Below, piece by piece: positions 17,614 to 25,256 of a stretch of DNA of 64,000 nucleotides. Every line of letters starts with the position of its first letter. The first letter of the stretch is position 1. Position numbers and translations under genes: made by a program. The DNA comes from Streptomyces sp. LX-29. GTDB lineage: Bacteria > Actinomycetota > Actinomycetes > Streptomycetales > Streptomycetaceae. Under the pieces are notes generated by a model. The model was not told where the DNA came from. It searched no databases and saw nothing but the letters and a program-made list of their open reading frames with translations. The stretch spans positions 7,201,559 through 7,265,558 of the forward strand of contig NZ_CP089746.1 of NCBI RefSeq assembly GCF_029541745.1. Direction: 5' to 3'.

Positions 17614-18588
17614 TCAGCCCACCCTTTCACTCTTCGGGGCCCGTTCGGGCGCTGTCGGGGGTGCGGGTTTCGATCGTCCCTCGAAATGCCGGCCGACGGT
17701 GGCCGCCAGCACGATGAGCGCGCCGCCCAGCCCCTGGAGCAGGCCGATGCCCTCCCCGGCGGCCGCGACGGCGAAGACGGTGGCGAACAGCGGCTCGGTG
17801 GCCAGGATGAGGCCCACCCGGGTGGAGCTGGAGAAGCGCGCCGCCCGCAGCTGAACGAAGAACGCGTAACTCGTGCCCAGGACGCCCAGATAGGCGATGA
17901 GCAGCCAGTTCGTCCCGGAGACGGAGCCGATGGCGGACCACACCGGGGAGTCGCTGAAGCCGGAGGTCGCGGTGGCCAGCAGGCACACGACGCAGAACTC
18001 GACCAGCGTCAGATTGGCCAGCGACTGCGGGCCGGTGCCGGTGGACTTGCGGCCGAAGAGGGTGATCTGGGTGGCGCGCACGAAGGCCGCCGCGAGGATG
18101 ATCAGGTCGCCCGGTCGTGGATGCAGCCCGTCCGCGAGGAGCAGCAGCCCGCAGCCGAACAGGGCGGTGACGGTCGCCGCGTAGACCATCCACGGCTGGT
18201 CACGGCGGCTGATGACGCGTTCGAAGACGGGGACGAGGATCACCGAAATGGTGATCAGGAAGCCGGAGTTGGCCGCCGAGGTGTGCTTGACGCCGACCGT
18301 CTCCAGGATCAGGATCCCGTACAGCAGCGCACCGAAGGCGACGCCCGACAGCAGCTCGGAGCGGGTGATGCGGGGCAGTGTGGCCGCCGCGATCAGCGCG
18401 ATGGCGGGGATGGCGGTCAGGAACCGTAACGCGAGGAAGCTCGCCGCCGACACCGACTCCCCGACGTCCTGCATGACGACGTAACTGGAACCCCAGATCA
18501 CGGCCACCAGCAGCACGGAAAGATCGTTGACCAGGACCGCGCGGGCCCCCGCGCGGGATGTCGTGCCGACGGCCTCGGGTGCCGGCAT
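17614..18588 (-). CDS. EamA/DMT-superfamily metabolite exporter
   Basis: 324 residues with ten predicted membrane segments in two EamA repeats; the first opens with LLVAVIWGSSYVVMQ, typical of DMT exporters such as those for amino acids. The start ATG at 18588 has a purine-rich region ahead of it. It is the first gene of a pair with the amidohydrolase. DMT carriers of this kind often export amino acids, so it is a candidate exporter for the fluorothreonine predicted 6 kb away; the S. cattleya pathway also has a dedicated exporter. The link is inference from neighbourhood only. Confidence 0.85.
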   Translation of the reverse strand: MPAPEAVGTTSRAGARAVLVNDLSVLLVAVIWGSSYVVMQDVGESVSAASFLALRFLTAIPAIALIAAATLPRITRSELLSGVAFGALLYGILILETVGVKHTSAANSGFLITISVILVPVFERVISRRDQPWMVYAATVTALFGCGLLLLADGLHPRPGDLIILAAAFVRATQITLFGRKSTGTGPQSLANLTLVEFCVVCLLATATSGFSDSPVWSAIGSVSGTNWLLIAYLGVLGTSYAFFVQLRAARFSSSTRVGLILATEPLFATVFAVAAAGEGIGLLQGLGGALIVLAATVGRHFEGRSKPAPPTAPERAPKSERVG

Positions 18589-18764
18589 GAGACTGCTCCT
18601 GCCTTCGAGGAAGCCTCGATCAAAAGGGGCGTATCGCCCACGGTGTCCAGGATGTTGACACTAGTGACCAGCATAACGAACACCGTGGGCAGCCCTGAGC
18701 CGTCGCCGGAAAGGTGTCCGGAACGCGGCGGAGGCGATACGCCCCGGGAGCGGAGCAGCCGTGG

Positions 18765-19286
18765 TCAGGCCACGGGAGCCGCGATCGACTCCACCCGAGG
18801 AGACGCAATCGCGACGTAGTCCTTGGTGCGGAGCGCCATCGACCGGTCCAGCCGCGCCGCGTTGAAGAAGAGCTCCTCCTTCTCCAGCAGCGACGGGTCG
18901 ACGATCAGCTCCAGATCCGGGTGGAACGAGAACGGCAGGATGGTGCCGGCCACGCTCCCGGCCAGCCGCTCGGCGATGTCCGCCGAGGCGAAGGCCGTGT
19001 ACGTCCCGCCCAGCAGGGCCTTGATGCTGCCCAGGTCCACCCGTACGTCACCGGGGACCACCGCCAGCACGTACTTGGTGACCTTCTTGCCGAGCTTCAC
19101 CATCACCACGATGCACTTCGCGGCCTCGGAGACGTCGTTCCCGCGCATGGGGCTGACGATCTCCGTCCGCCCCTCCGGCGGGTGGTCGATCAACCGGTAC
19201 TGCGCACCGTGGTGGTCGAGCAGCTTGATGAGCTTGTCGTACGTCTCGTACGTCTCTTGGTTCTCGGGCGTGTCGACGGCTTCCAT
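18765..19286 (-). CDS. YbaK/ProX-type trans-acting aminoacyl-tRNA deacylase
   Basis: 173 residues of the YbaK/prolyl-tRNA-synthetase-associated domain. Visible features: an N-terminal helix, YRLIDHPPEGRTEIVSPMRG, the conserved Lys in SEAAKCIVVMVKL, and a glycine-rich later region (LLGGTYTAFASADIAERLAG, SVAGTILPFSF). This fold hydrolyses mischarged tRNAs in trans (Cys-, Ala-, Ser- or Thr-tRNA depending on subgroup). ATG 19286 is chosen because GAGAGG precedes it at good distance; a GTG two codons earlier abuts that site. Fluorothreonine producers need such an editing activity, making this a candidate immunity factor, though YbaK proteins are also widespread housekeeping genes. Confidence 0.85.
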   Translation of the reverse strand: MEAVDTPENQETYETYDKLIKLLDHHGAQYRLIDHPPEGRTEIVSPMRGNDVSEAAKCIVVMVKLGKKVTKYVLAVVPGDVRVDLGSIKALLGGTYTAFASADIAERLAGSVAGTILPFSFHPDLELIVDPSLLEKEELFFNAARLDRSMALRTKDYVAIASPRVESIAAPVA

Positions 19287-19590
19287 GAGCACCTCTCAGG
19301 CGCCGGGCTGGCGCGGGGAAGGAGGAACGAGGCGGGCCCGCGCTCACGCCGACCGGACCGTACGGCCCCGCAGCAGACTCGGCACCCGGCTCTCAGGGGG
19401 GACCGACAGTACCCGATGTACAGGCCGAGTCATCGTCCGTCACCACATTCGGCCGGCGCCTGGAAGCCGCCGATCTCCTGCTCGACCTTCAGCAGGGCGC
19501 CCGTGAGGAGCTCCAGGGTGACGATGTCGGGCGGTGTGGCTGGGCGCGAGGACGAACACGTGCCGCGAAATGGACTGGTACTACTGGTGC
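19287..19590. other. Intergenic gap with a possible coding remnant
   Basis: On the minus strand between about 19430 and 19530, a frame reads PPDIVTLELLTGALLKVEQE and then IGGFQAPAECGDGR before a stop. It is protein-like in composition but has no start codon with a ribosome binding site and no recognised homologue. It may be a gene remnant or chance. The rest is probably the promoter area of the two flanking divergent genes. Confidence 0.3.
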
Positions 19591-19962
19591 ATGCATGAAG
19601 AGACCGCACAGGCCGCGATCGACATGTTCATCTCCGCGTTCAACGCCTCGGACGACAGCTATGTGGCTGGGCTGCTCTCCCAGGCCCTGACCTCGGACGT
19701 CATCTTCTGGGGACCGTTGGGCCGCAGTGAGGGGATCGAGGCGGTCGAACGGTTCGTGCTGGACATCCGTCGCCACCCGGCGGGGACCGGCACGATGGTG
19801 CGCTGCTCGGCGGTGGACATGCCCGACGAGTGGGCCCGGTACCGGTGGGTCTTCACCACGCCCGATGGAGGCCCCCGCCTGGCGGGAACGGACGTCGTCC
19901 ATCTGCGGCGGAGCCTCATCGACCAGGTCATCATCTTCGCGGGCGAGATCAAAGTGAGCTGA
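19591..19962 (+). CDS. NTF2-like (SnoaL-type) small protein
   Basis: 123 residues: two N-terminal helices (AQAAIDMFISAFNASDDSYV), then VIFWGPLGRSEGIEAVERFV and three beta strands (YRWVFTTPDGGPRLAGTDVV), the layout of the NTF2/SnoaL cone fold. Such proteins are often isomerases, cyclases or small-molecule binders. ATG 19591 is used because homology begins there; no strong ribosome binding site is seen. Substrate unknown. Confidence 0.68.
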   Translation: MHEETAQAAIDMFISAFNASDDSYVAGLLSQALTSDVIFWGPLGRSEGIEAVERFVLDIRRHPAGTGTMVRCSAVDMPDEWARYRWVFTTPDGGPRLAGTDVVHLRRSLIDQVIIFAGEIKVS

Positions 19963-20178
19963 TAGGGCCAGCCCAGCTCTGCGAACGCTGTCCCATGCGC
20001 GATCCCCGAAGGGAGGGGACGGCGGGCCCGGGGCGGCCGGTCGGCAGGCACAGGCGGCCGCCAGGATTTCTGAAAGGTCCACGAAGCCCCGCCCGCGCGC
20101 CGGGAGGGCGGCGCGCGGGCTGGGCAGCAGGGCTAGGCTTCGGCCCGACGGCCGGTCGTGTCGCGCGGGAGGTCGCCG

Positions 20179-20658
20179 GTGACGGAGGACAACAGGACGC
20201 ATCCCCCGTTCTCCAGCGGCGAAGACCGGCCGGTGTGCGACATCTGCCCGTCGCTACGCCTGCCCGGCGGCGCTTTCGACGTGCACGAGCGGCCGTCCCG
20301 TGACTGCCCTTTCGACCAGGCCACCGGCCACCGCTTTACCGAGGCCGGGGTGCCGGTGTGTGTCCATCCCGAGCGAGTGGGGCTCCCGGCCGCCCCGTAC
20401 GCCACCGACGGGCTCCCGCTGCCGTGGGAGGTGCCCCCGCCAGCCGACGCGGCTGGGGTCGCGGGGTGGGTGCGGGCCGCGTTGACGGCAGCACCGCCGG
20501 ATGCTTGCGACGAGGTGATCGCGCGCGCGATGGACATCCTGCGCGCCTCCGACCCGGCCCTGGATGTCACGGCGGTGCTGCGGACGGCGCTCGACAAGGA
20601 GGCGAGTGCCTCGAACGTGATGGCGTCATCTGTCGGATGGTGGCCGCGCCCCGGCTGA
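20179..20658 (+). CDS. Cys-rich hypothetical protein
   Basis: 159 residues. The first 60 contain CDIC, a DCPFD and a VCVHPE, a spacing that could bind zinc; the remainder is alpha-helical (TAAPPDACDEVIARAMDILR). GTG 20179 with GGGAGG six bases ahead decides the start. Two stacked hairpins separate it from the convergent small ORF pair. No known domain was recognised; it may belong to the same mobile regulatory cassette as its neighbours (inference). Confidence 0.55.
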   Translation: MTEDNRTHPPFSSGEDRPVCDICPSLRLPGGAFDVHERPSRDCPFDQATGHRFTEAGVPVCVHPERVGLPAAPYATDGLPLPWEVPPPADAAGVAGWVRAALTAAPPDACDEVIARAMDILRASDPALDVTAVLRTALDKEASASNVMASSVGWWPRPG

Positions 20659-20724
20659 GGGATCTCGGTCAACCGCAGGCGGGGCGCGGGGGTTCAGGGC
20701 GAGCGCGTGACGCTCGGTGGGGCC

Positions 20725-20768
20725 TGCCCCGGCCGGACCGTCCTCACCGATAAGGAGCGGCCGGGGCA
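20725..20768. terminator. Terminator hairpin 1
   Basis: A perfect 11-bp GC-rich stem (20725-20735 with 20758-20768) and a 22-base loop, downstream of the + strand Cys-rich gene. Confidence 0.6.
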
Positions 20769-20780
20769 GGGGCTTGGGGT

Positions 20781-20824
20781 GGGCCGCCGGCGGAAGGACC
20801 ATCCCTGTTCCCCGCCGGCGGCCC
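20781..20824. terminator. Terminator hairpin 2
   Basis: A perfect 13-bp stem (20781-20793 with 20812-20824) with an 18-base loop, facing the end of the minus-strand ORF at 20883. Together with hairpin 1 it insulates two convergent units. Confidence 0.65.
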
Positions 20825-20882
20825 TGGGTGGGCGCGCGCGGTGTCCGGCCGAGGCATGGAGCCGGAGACGAGCCCACCCGGT

Positions 20883-21152
20883 CTAGGCGCGGCGGCCGAC
20901 CACCACGGTTTCGTCGTGGTGCGGGGCCCGCAGCACGATCTTGCGCGCCTCGGCCAGGGTCTCCTTGTAGCTGCCCAGGCGTCTCGTCCCCGTCGGGCAC
21001 GCCGCAGAGTTCCGGCACTTGGGGCAGGCCGAGGCGTGGGTGAGGTAGTCCCTCCACGCCTCCTGAACGGGGGTGGTCTGGGGGCCGGCGGCCTCCAGCA
21101 GCGCCGCGCGGAGCTGCTGCCCGGCGGGACGCGTCGTGTGGCTGGACCTCAC
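20883..21152 (-). CDS. Small protein with a Cys-x2-Cys pair
   Basis: 89 residues. The central part contains ACPKCRNSAACPTG, a possible zinc knuckle, with helical flanks (LRAALLEAAGP; YKETLAEARKIVLRAP). The GTG start overlaps the stop of the upstream gene as GTGA, so it is translationally coupled to it. Similar small ORFs often accompany XRE regulators in Streptomyces. Function unknown. Confidence 0.6.
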   Translation of the reverse strand: MRSSHTTRPAGQQLRAALLEAAGPQTTPVQEAWRDYLTHASACPKCRNSAACPTGTRRLGSYKETLAEARKIVLRAPHHDETVVVGRRA

Positions 21153-21706
21153 CGGGCTCGCCCTTCCAGCGCGCGGCGGCCGGCCGCGGCCTGGTCGAGC
21201 GGGTCGAGCTGCTTCGGGAAGTGCGGGGCGCAGTCCGGGCAGGCGTAGACGGTGCGGCCGGGGTTGCTGGCGCCGTGCGTCTCCGCGACGGCCACCGGCT
21301 GGTCGGTCAGCCGGTCGCACCGCTCACAGGGCTTCACGGCCTGGGCAGCGGCGAGCAGCGCGGAGTGCAGCCGGCCGGGGTCGGTGAGGTAGTCGCAGGG
21401 TTCCGGGGCCACGCGCCAGTGCAGCCCCGAGCCGCCCGTACGGTGCGCCGGGGGCACGGCGACGTATGACCCGGCGCTGAGCACTCGGCACAGTGTCCAG
21501 TCCGAGGCGGCGCCGGGCGCCACCAGCCAGTACCAGACCGCGCCATGGGCGTCCGCGATGACCGCCCCGGAGTCGTCCCCGAGGAGCGTCAGGGCGCGCA
21601 CGCCGATCAGCGAGGGCACGCGCACGGCGTCCCACGATCGGCCGGCGGGCTGCGTCTCGATCTCGCCGCTGCTGGGCGGCCTCCACGGCAGTGAACGGAT
21701 CGTCAT
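21149..21706 (-). CDS. Hypothetical protein with a C-terminal zinc-ribbon-like motif
   Basis: 185 residues. The N-terminal half is beta-rich (SLIGVRALTLLGDDSGAVIA, AVWYWLVAPGAASDW), and the C-terminal part has CERC and CPDC pairs about 30 residues apart, resembling a zinc ribbon. The ATG at 21706 is chosen because GGAG lies six bases ahead; another ATG 12 bases upstream lacks one. A promoter with good -35/-10 elements sits just upstream. It forms a coupled pair with the 89-residue ORF. Confidence 0.62.
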   Translation of the reverse strand: MTIRSLPWRPPSSGEIETQPAGRSWDAVRVPSLIGVRALTLLGDDSGAVIADAHGAVWYWLVAPGAASDWTLCRVLSAGSYVAVPPAHRTGGSGLHWRVAPEPCDYLTDPGRLHSALLAAAQAVKPCERCDRLTDQPVAVAETHGASNPGRTVYACPDCAPHFPKQLDPLDQAAAGRRALEGRAR

Positions 21707-21776
21707 GGTCGGCTCCATGTGCAGGGGGATGTGCTGGCTGCCACATCGTGCCGACGAACAAGGGGGCTGGCGTTGA

Positions 21777-21805
21777 CCGATAGGCAACACCAACCCCCTT
21801 GACAA
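21777..21805 (-). promoter_or_regulatory. Promoter of the zinc-ribbon gene pair with overlapping repeat
   Basis: On the minus strand TTGTCA (21805-21800), a 17-base spacer and TATCGG (21782-21777) make a good sigma-70-class promoter. An imperfect inverted repeat with arms GTTGACC and GGCAAC (21772-21789) covers the -10 region, a likely operator for the adjacent XRE regulator (inference). Confidence 0.55.
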
Positions 21806-21813
21806 AGGATGGT

Positions 21814-23019
21814 TTACACGCCACTCCAGCGGGAGAAGGCCAGCAGATGCGACGACGCCCGCGGACGCGCCCGCAGAAGCACACCCACCGTCTGGCGCGT
21901 CGACGGGTGATATCGGGTCTGCAGCGGCGACACCTCCCGCGCCTTCTCCAGCGACTCCAGCGCGTCATCGAGACGTGCGCTCAGGGCCTGGGAGCGAGCC
22001 TTGTCGATCAGGAGCTGCCCATGCCGTGCGGCGGGGTAGTTCACGGGCACGCGGATTTCCTTCGCGATCGACAGCGCTTCGGCGTGCTCATCCCGATCAC
22101 CAGCGGCAGCCACGGCGTGCTGCGCAACGTTCGTGGGCCCGAAGACGAGCATGTAGTGGTTGGTCTCACCGATCTCGCGCGCCATGCCCTCGGCCTCGCC
22201 CAGGTGCGCCTGAGAACCGTCCTTATCTCCCAGCAGCGCGCTCAGCTGCCCACCCTTGAGGAGCAGACCCCCGCGCACGGCCCGAGTCTGCGGCGTCCCG
22301 TCGTCATCCAGGTCTCGGAGGGCCTGCGCGACCAGGCGCAACCCTCGCTCCATCGAGGGCCCCTCAGTGGACAACTGCGCCCGCTTGAGCCGCTCAGCGG
22401 CCACCTGCCGGGGGTCACCAGATTGTGCGGCCGCCATGGCCATCCGGCAGAGCGCGAGCCGGGCAAGGTCCATGTAGCCGAACTTGTATGCGACGGAGAA
22501 CGCGCCCAGGGCGGCCTCGGCCTGGAGCCAGTGCGCCAGCTCGCGGTCGCGGCCGGCCACGGTGTACAGCTGGGTGGCGTGCGAGAGCTCCGACAGAAGC
22601 GCCGGGGTGAGCTCGGCCAGGTCCGCGTACTCGGAATCCGTCCGAAGCTGCCGGACATGATTGATCACGTCCTGGAGCTCGGACAGTGAACGCGGGGCCG
22701 GGTCGTCGTCCTCCGGGGGGATGCCCCAGTCGTCGAGGGCGTTGCTCAACGGCGCGATCAGGCGATCAAGCTGATCCCGCCGCAACTGTTCGATGTACGG
22801 CTGTCCGTGCAGCACACTGACGCTGACGCTGAGCGCACGGGCTACGGCAGCCACTACCTGCTCGCTCGGCACCCTGGAGCCGCTCTCGATACGTGACAGC
22901 ATGGAAGGGGATACGTGGCATTTCGCGGCCAACTCCCTGAGTGTCAGGTCGCGTAGGGTCCTGATCTCCTGGATACGCGCTCCCACGCCCCCGGCGCGTG
23001 TGCTGGTGTCGTCGGGCAC
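21814..23019 (-). CDS. XRE-family regulator with TPR-like sensor domain
   Basis: 401 residues. An N-terminal helix-turn-helix (residues 15-70: RIQEIRTLRDLTLRELAAKC, VSPSMLSRIESGSRVPS) is followed by about 300 residues of helical repeats resembling the TPR domains of Rgg- or SARP-like peptide-sensing regulators. GTG start. It sits immediately upstream of the promoter and operator-like repeat of the zinc-ribbon pair and probably controls that pair and itself. It borders the fluorine locus, but there is no direct evidence that it regulates it. Confidence 0.82.
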   Translation of the reverse strand: MPDDTSTRAGGVGARIQEIRTLRDLTLRELAAKCHVSPSMLSRIESGSRVPSEQVVAAVARALSVSVSVLHGQPYIEQLRRDQLDRLIAPLSNALDDWGIPPEDDDPAPRSLSELQDVINHVRQLRTDSEYADLAELTPALLSELSHATQLYTVAGRDRELAHWLQAEAALGAFSVAYKFGYMDLARLALCRMAMAAAQSGDPRQVAAERLKRAQLSTEGPSMERGLRLVAQALRDLDDDGTPQTRAVRGGLLLKGGQLSALLGDKDGSQAHLGEAEGMAREIGETNHYMLVFGPTNVAQHAVAAAGDRDEHAEALSIAKEIRVPVNYPAARHGQLLIDKARSQALSARLDDALESLEKAREVSPLQTRYHPSTRQTVGVLLRARPRASSHLLAFSRWSGV

Positions 23020-23136
23020 ACTGACTCCCGTCTACCGTTCTTGGGTCGCACTCAGAACGGTACCCCTGGTCGGCTCCAGGGGGATGTGTCGATCGGCCCC
23101 CGTCAAGTGAGGGGCTGTCGCCCTGTTGACCCCAGG

Positions 23137-24030
23137 TCAGGGCCGGCTCGTGACTTCCGAGACCCACCTGGAAGGGAACGCGGCGGACGAGTCGGCCTGC
23201 ATCTGATGATCGGTCATCACCGCGCCGTCCAACGCCCGGTGGCACGTGCAGTCGTCCGGCGTGGAGGAGCGGGCGAAGCCGGACAGGGTTCGCCTGGCCA
23301 CGGAGACGTTGGCGCTCATCACCTCGGCCACCGTGCGCGCGTCCACCGAGCCGTGTCGTGGGTGCCAGCAGTCGTAGTCGGTGACCAGGGCGAGCCCGAC
23401 GTAGCAGAGCTCCGCCTCGCGGGCGAGCCGGGCCTCGGGCAGCGCCGTCATCCCGATGACGTCCATCCCCCAGGATCGGTACAGCCGCGACTCGGCACGC
23501 GTGGAGAACTGCGGGCCCTCGATGCAGCAGTAGGTGCCGGCCCCGTGGACCGAGGGGTGGGCCGCGCGGGCCGCCCGCTCCAGAGCCGGCCGCAGCCGCC
23601 CGCAGTACGGATCGGCGAGCGAGACGTGCGCCACCATGCCGTCGCCGAAGAAGGACGCCGGGCGCGCCCCACGGGTCCGGTCCACGAGCTGGTCCAGGAT
23701 CACCAGGTCGCCCGGCGCGTAGTCCTCGCGCAGGCTGCCCACCGCGCTGACGCTGATCACCTCGCTCACCCCGAGCGACTTCAGGGCGTAGACGTTGGCC
23801 CGGGCCGGGATCTCGGACGGCGGGATCCGGTGCCCCGCCCCGTGGCGCGGGACGAAGGCGATCTGCCGCCCGCCCACCGTGCCCAGTGTCAGCGGTCCGC
23901 TGGGCTCGCCGTACGGCGTCGTCAGCGTGATCTCCCGGGCGTCCTCCAGGCCCTCGAGGGCGTAGAGCCCGCTGCCGCCGACTATGCCGAGATCCGCGGT
24001 CGGAAATCCGGACGCTCGTGCCTCGCGCAT
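23137..24030 (-). CDS. flB: 5'-fluoro-5'-deoxyadenosine / methylthioadenosine phosphorylase (FlB type)
   Basis: 297 residues of the MTA phosphorylase family: phosphate loop LGIVGGSGLYAL (residues 14-25), FVPRHGAGHRIPPSEIPARA, ISVSAVGSLRED, and the substrate region CCIEGPQFSTRAESRLYRSW with MDVIGMTALPEA. In fluorometabolite pathways this enzyme replaces adenine of 5'-FDA by phosphate, giving 5-fluoro-5-deoxy-D-ribose-1-phosphate. It lies divergent to the fluorinase with 212 bases between starts, the neighbour relation known from Streptomyces cattleya. ATG 24030 is used because GGGAGG precedes it and homology begins there. A housekeeping MTA salvage role cannot be excluded by sequence, but the context argues for FlB. 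Confidence 0.88.
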   Translation of the reverse strand: MREARASGFPTADLGIVGGSGLYALEGLEDAREITLTTPYGEPSGPLTLGTVGGRQIAFVPRHGAGHRIPPSEIPARANVYALKSLGVSEVISVSAVGSLREDYAPGDLVILDQLVDRTRGARPASFFGDGMVAHVSLADPYCGRLRPALERAARAAHPSVHGAGTYCCIEGPQFSTRAESRLYRSWGMDVIGMTALPEARLAREAELCYVGLALVTDYDCWHPRHGSVDARTVAEVMSANVSVARRTLSGFARSSTPDDCTCHRALDGAVMTDHQMQADSSAAFPSRWVSEVTSRP

Positions 24031-24078
24031 GGCGCAGACCTCCCGTGCGTAAAACGTCTGGGGCGTCGGAGCGCGCAA

Positions 24079-24106
24079 ATTTAACATTCGCCGGTCGACC
24101 GGGTAA
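24079..24106 (-). promoter_or_regulatory. Probable flB promoter
   Basis: TTACCC (24106-24101), a 16-base spacer and TTAAAT (24084-24079) on the minus strand, about 50 bases before the flB start, in the only AT-rich patch of the divergent gap. Confidence 0.45.
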
Positions 24107-24114
24107 GGCGCAAA

Positions 24115-24198
24115 GGAGGTGGACCCGCATGTGACTTTCGATGTACCTCCGCCTGCCACCTCCGACCAATGGTCACCCAAGGACCGTGTATCTAGCAT
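24115..24198 (+). promoter_or_regulatory. flA promoter and inverted repeat
   Basis: TGGTCA (24170-24175), 17 bases, then TAGCAT (24193-24198) fits a promoter 45 bases before the flA GTG. Upstream, GGAGGTGG (24115-24122) and CCACCTCC (24156-24163) form an inverted repeat that could be bound by a regulator shared by flA and flB. Confidence 0.4.
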
Positions 24199-24242
24199 CG
24201 GACCCGTCGCAAGTAACCGGAGCGATCGCAGGAGGGACGCAC

Positions 24243-25142
24243 GTGACCTCGAACGGAGCGCACCGCCCCATCATCGCCTTTATGAGCGATCTCGGCACCA
24301 CGGACGACTCGGTGGCCCAGTGCAAGGGCCTCATGCTCAGCATCTGCCCGAACGTCACCATCGTGGACGTGTGTCATTCGATGACGCCGTTCGACGTCGA
24401 GGAGGGCTCCCGCTACATCGTCGACCTCCCCCGGTTCTTCCCCGAGGGCACCGTCTTCGCCACCACCACCTACCCGGCCACCGGCACCGAGACCCGCTCC
24501 GTCGCGGTGCGCATCCGGCAGGCCGCCCAGGGCGGCGCCCGCGGCCAGTGGGCGGGTTCGGGCGCCGGCTTCGAGCGCCAGGAGGGTTCGTACATCTACA
24601 TCGCGCCCAACAACGGCCTGCTGACGCCGGTCCTGGAAGAGCACGGCTATATCGAGGCGTACGAGGTCAGCTCCACCGAGGTCATTCCCGAGCGCCCCGA
24701 ACCCACCTTCTACAGCCGTGAGATGGTCGCCATCCCCTCCGCCCACCTGGCCGCCGGATTCCCGCTGGACCAGGTCGGACGGCCGCTGAAGGACAGCGAG
24801 ATCGTCCGCTTCAGCCGGCCCGCGGTGGAGGTCGCGGGCACCGAGCTCACCGGCGTGGTCTCGGCCATCGACCACCCCTTCGGCAACATCTGGACCAACA
24901 TCCACCGCACCGACCTGGAGAAGGCGGGCATCGGCTACGGACGGCAGATCAGGATCACCCTGGACGACGTGCTGCCGTTCGAGCTCACGCTGGTCCCGAC
25001 CTTCGCCGACGCCGGTGAGGTGGGCAACGTGGTGGCCTACCTGAACAGCCGCGGCTACCTCTCCCTGGCGCGCAACGCCGCCAGCCTGGCCTACCCCTAC
25101 CACCTCAAGGCGGGCCTGTCGGTCCGCGTCGACGCCCACTGA
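24243..25142 (+). CDS. flA: Fluorinase (5'-fluoro-5'-deoxyadenosine synthase)
   Basis: 299 residues, exactly the length of S. cattleya FlA, and alignable without gaps from memory. Fluorinase converts SAM and fluoride to 5'-FDA and L-methionine by SN2 attack. Conserved: Asp16 in FMSDLGTTDDS, Tyr77 and Thr80 in TTTYPATG, Phe156 and Ser158 in PTFYSREM, Asp210, Phe213 and Asn215 in AIDHPFGN, Arg270 in NSRGYLS. The loop at residues 92-114 (RQAAQGGARGQWAGSGAGFE...), absent from SalL chlorinase and SAM hydrolases, is present. Residue 50 is Phe where the known enzyme has Trp. The GTG start at 24243 has AGGAGGG six bases ahead. Divergent from flB, followed by the transaldolase. Confidence 0.95.
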   Translation: MTSNGAHRPIIAFMSDLGTTDDSVAQCKGLMLSICPNVTIVDVCHSMTPFDVEEGSRYIVDLPRFFPEGTVFATTTYPATGTETRSVAVRIRQAAQGGARGQWAGSGAGFERQEGSYIYIAPNNGLLTPVLEEHGYIEAYEVSSTEVIPERPEPTFYSREMVAIPSAHLAAGFPLDQVGRPLKDSEIVRFSRPAVEVAGTELTGVVSAIDHPFGNIWTNIHRTDLEKAGIGYGRQIRITLDDVLPFELTLVPTFADAGEVGNVVAYLNSRGYLSLARNAASLAYPYHLKAGLSVRVDAH

Positions 25143-25154
25143 CCACATCGCGCC

Positions 25155-25197
25155 GGGCCGGCCGCCGACGGATCCTCGCATCCCGGGCGGCCGGCCC
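25155..25197 (+). terminator. Hairpin between flA and the transaldolase gene
   Basis: A perfect 12-bp stem (25155-25166 with 25186-25197) and a 19-base loop, 12 bases after the flA stop and 60 before the next start. It may end or attenuate transcription so that flA is made in excess. Confidence 0.65.
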
Positions 25198-25256
25198 TCG
25201 CGCATGCGCCCCGCCATCCCCACGCGACCCCGACGCACGCGGAGGAGCCGAGGATC

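Noticed and set aside
24243..25142. SAM chlorinase or DUF62 SAM hydrolase instead of fluorinase
   Set aside because: Those lack the 92-114 loop; here the loop and the fluorinase-specific neighbouring residues are retained, and the neighbours fit a fluorine pathway.
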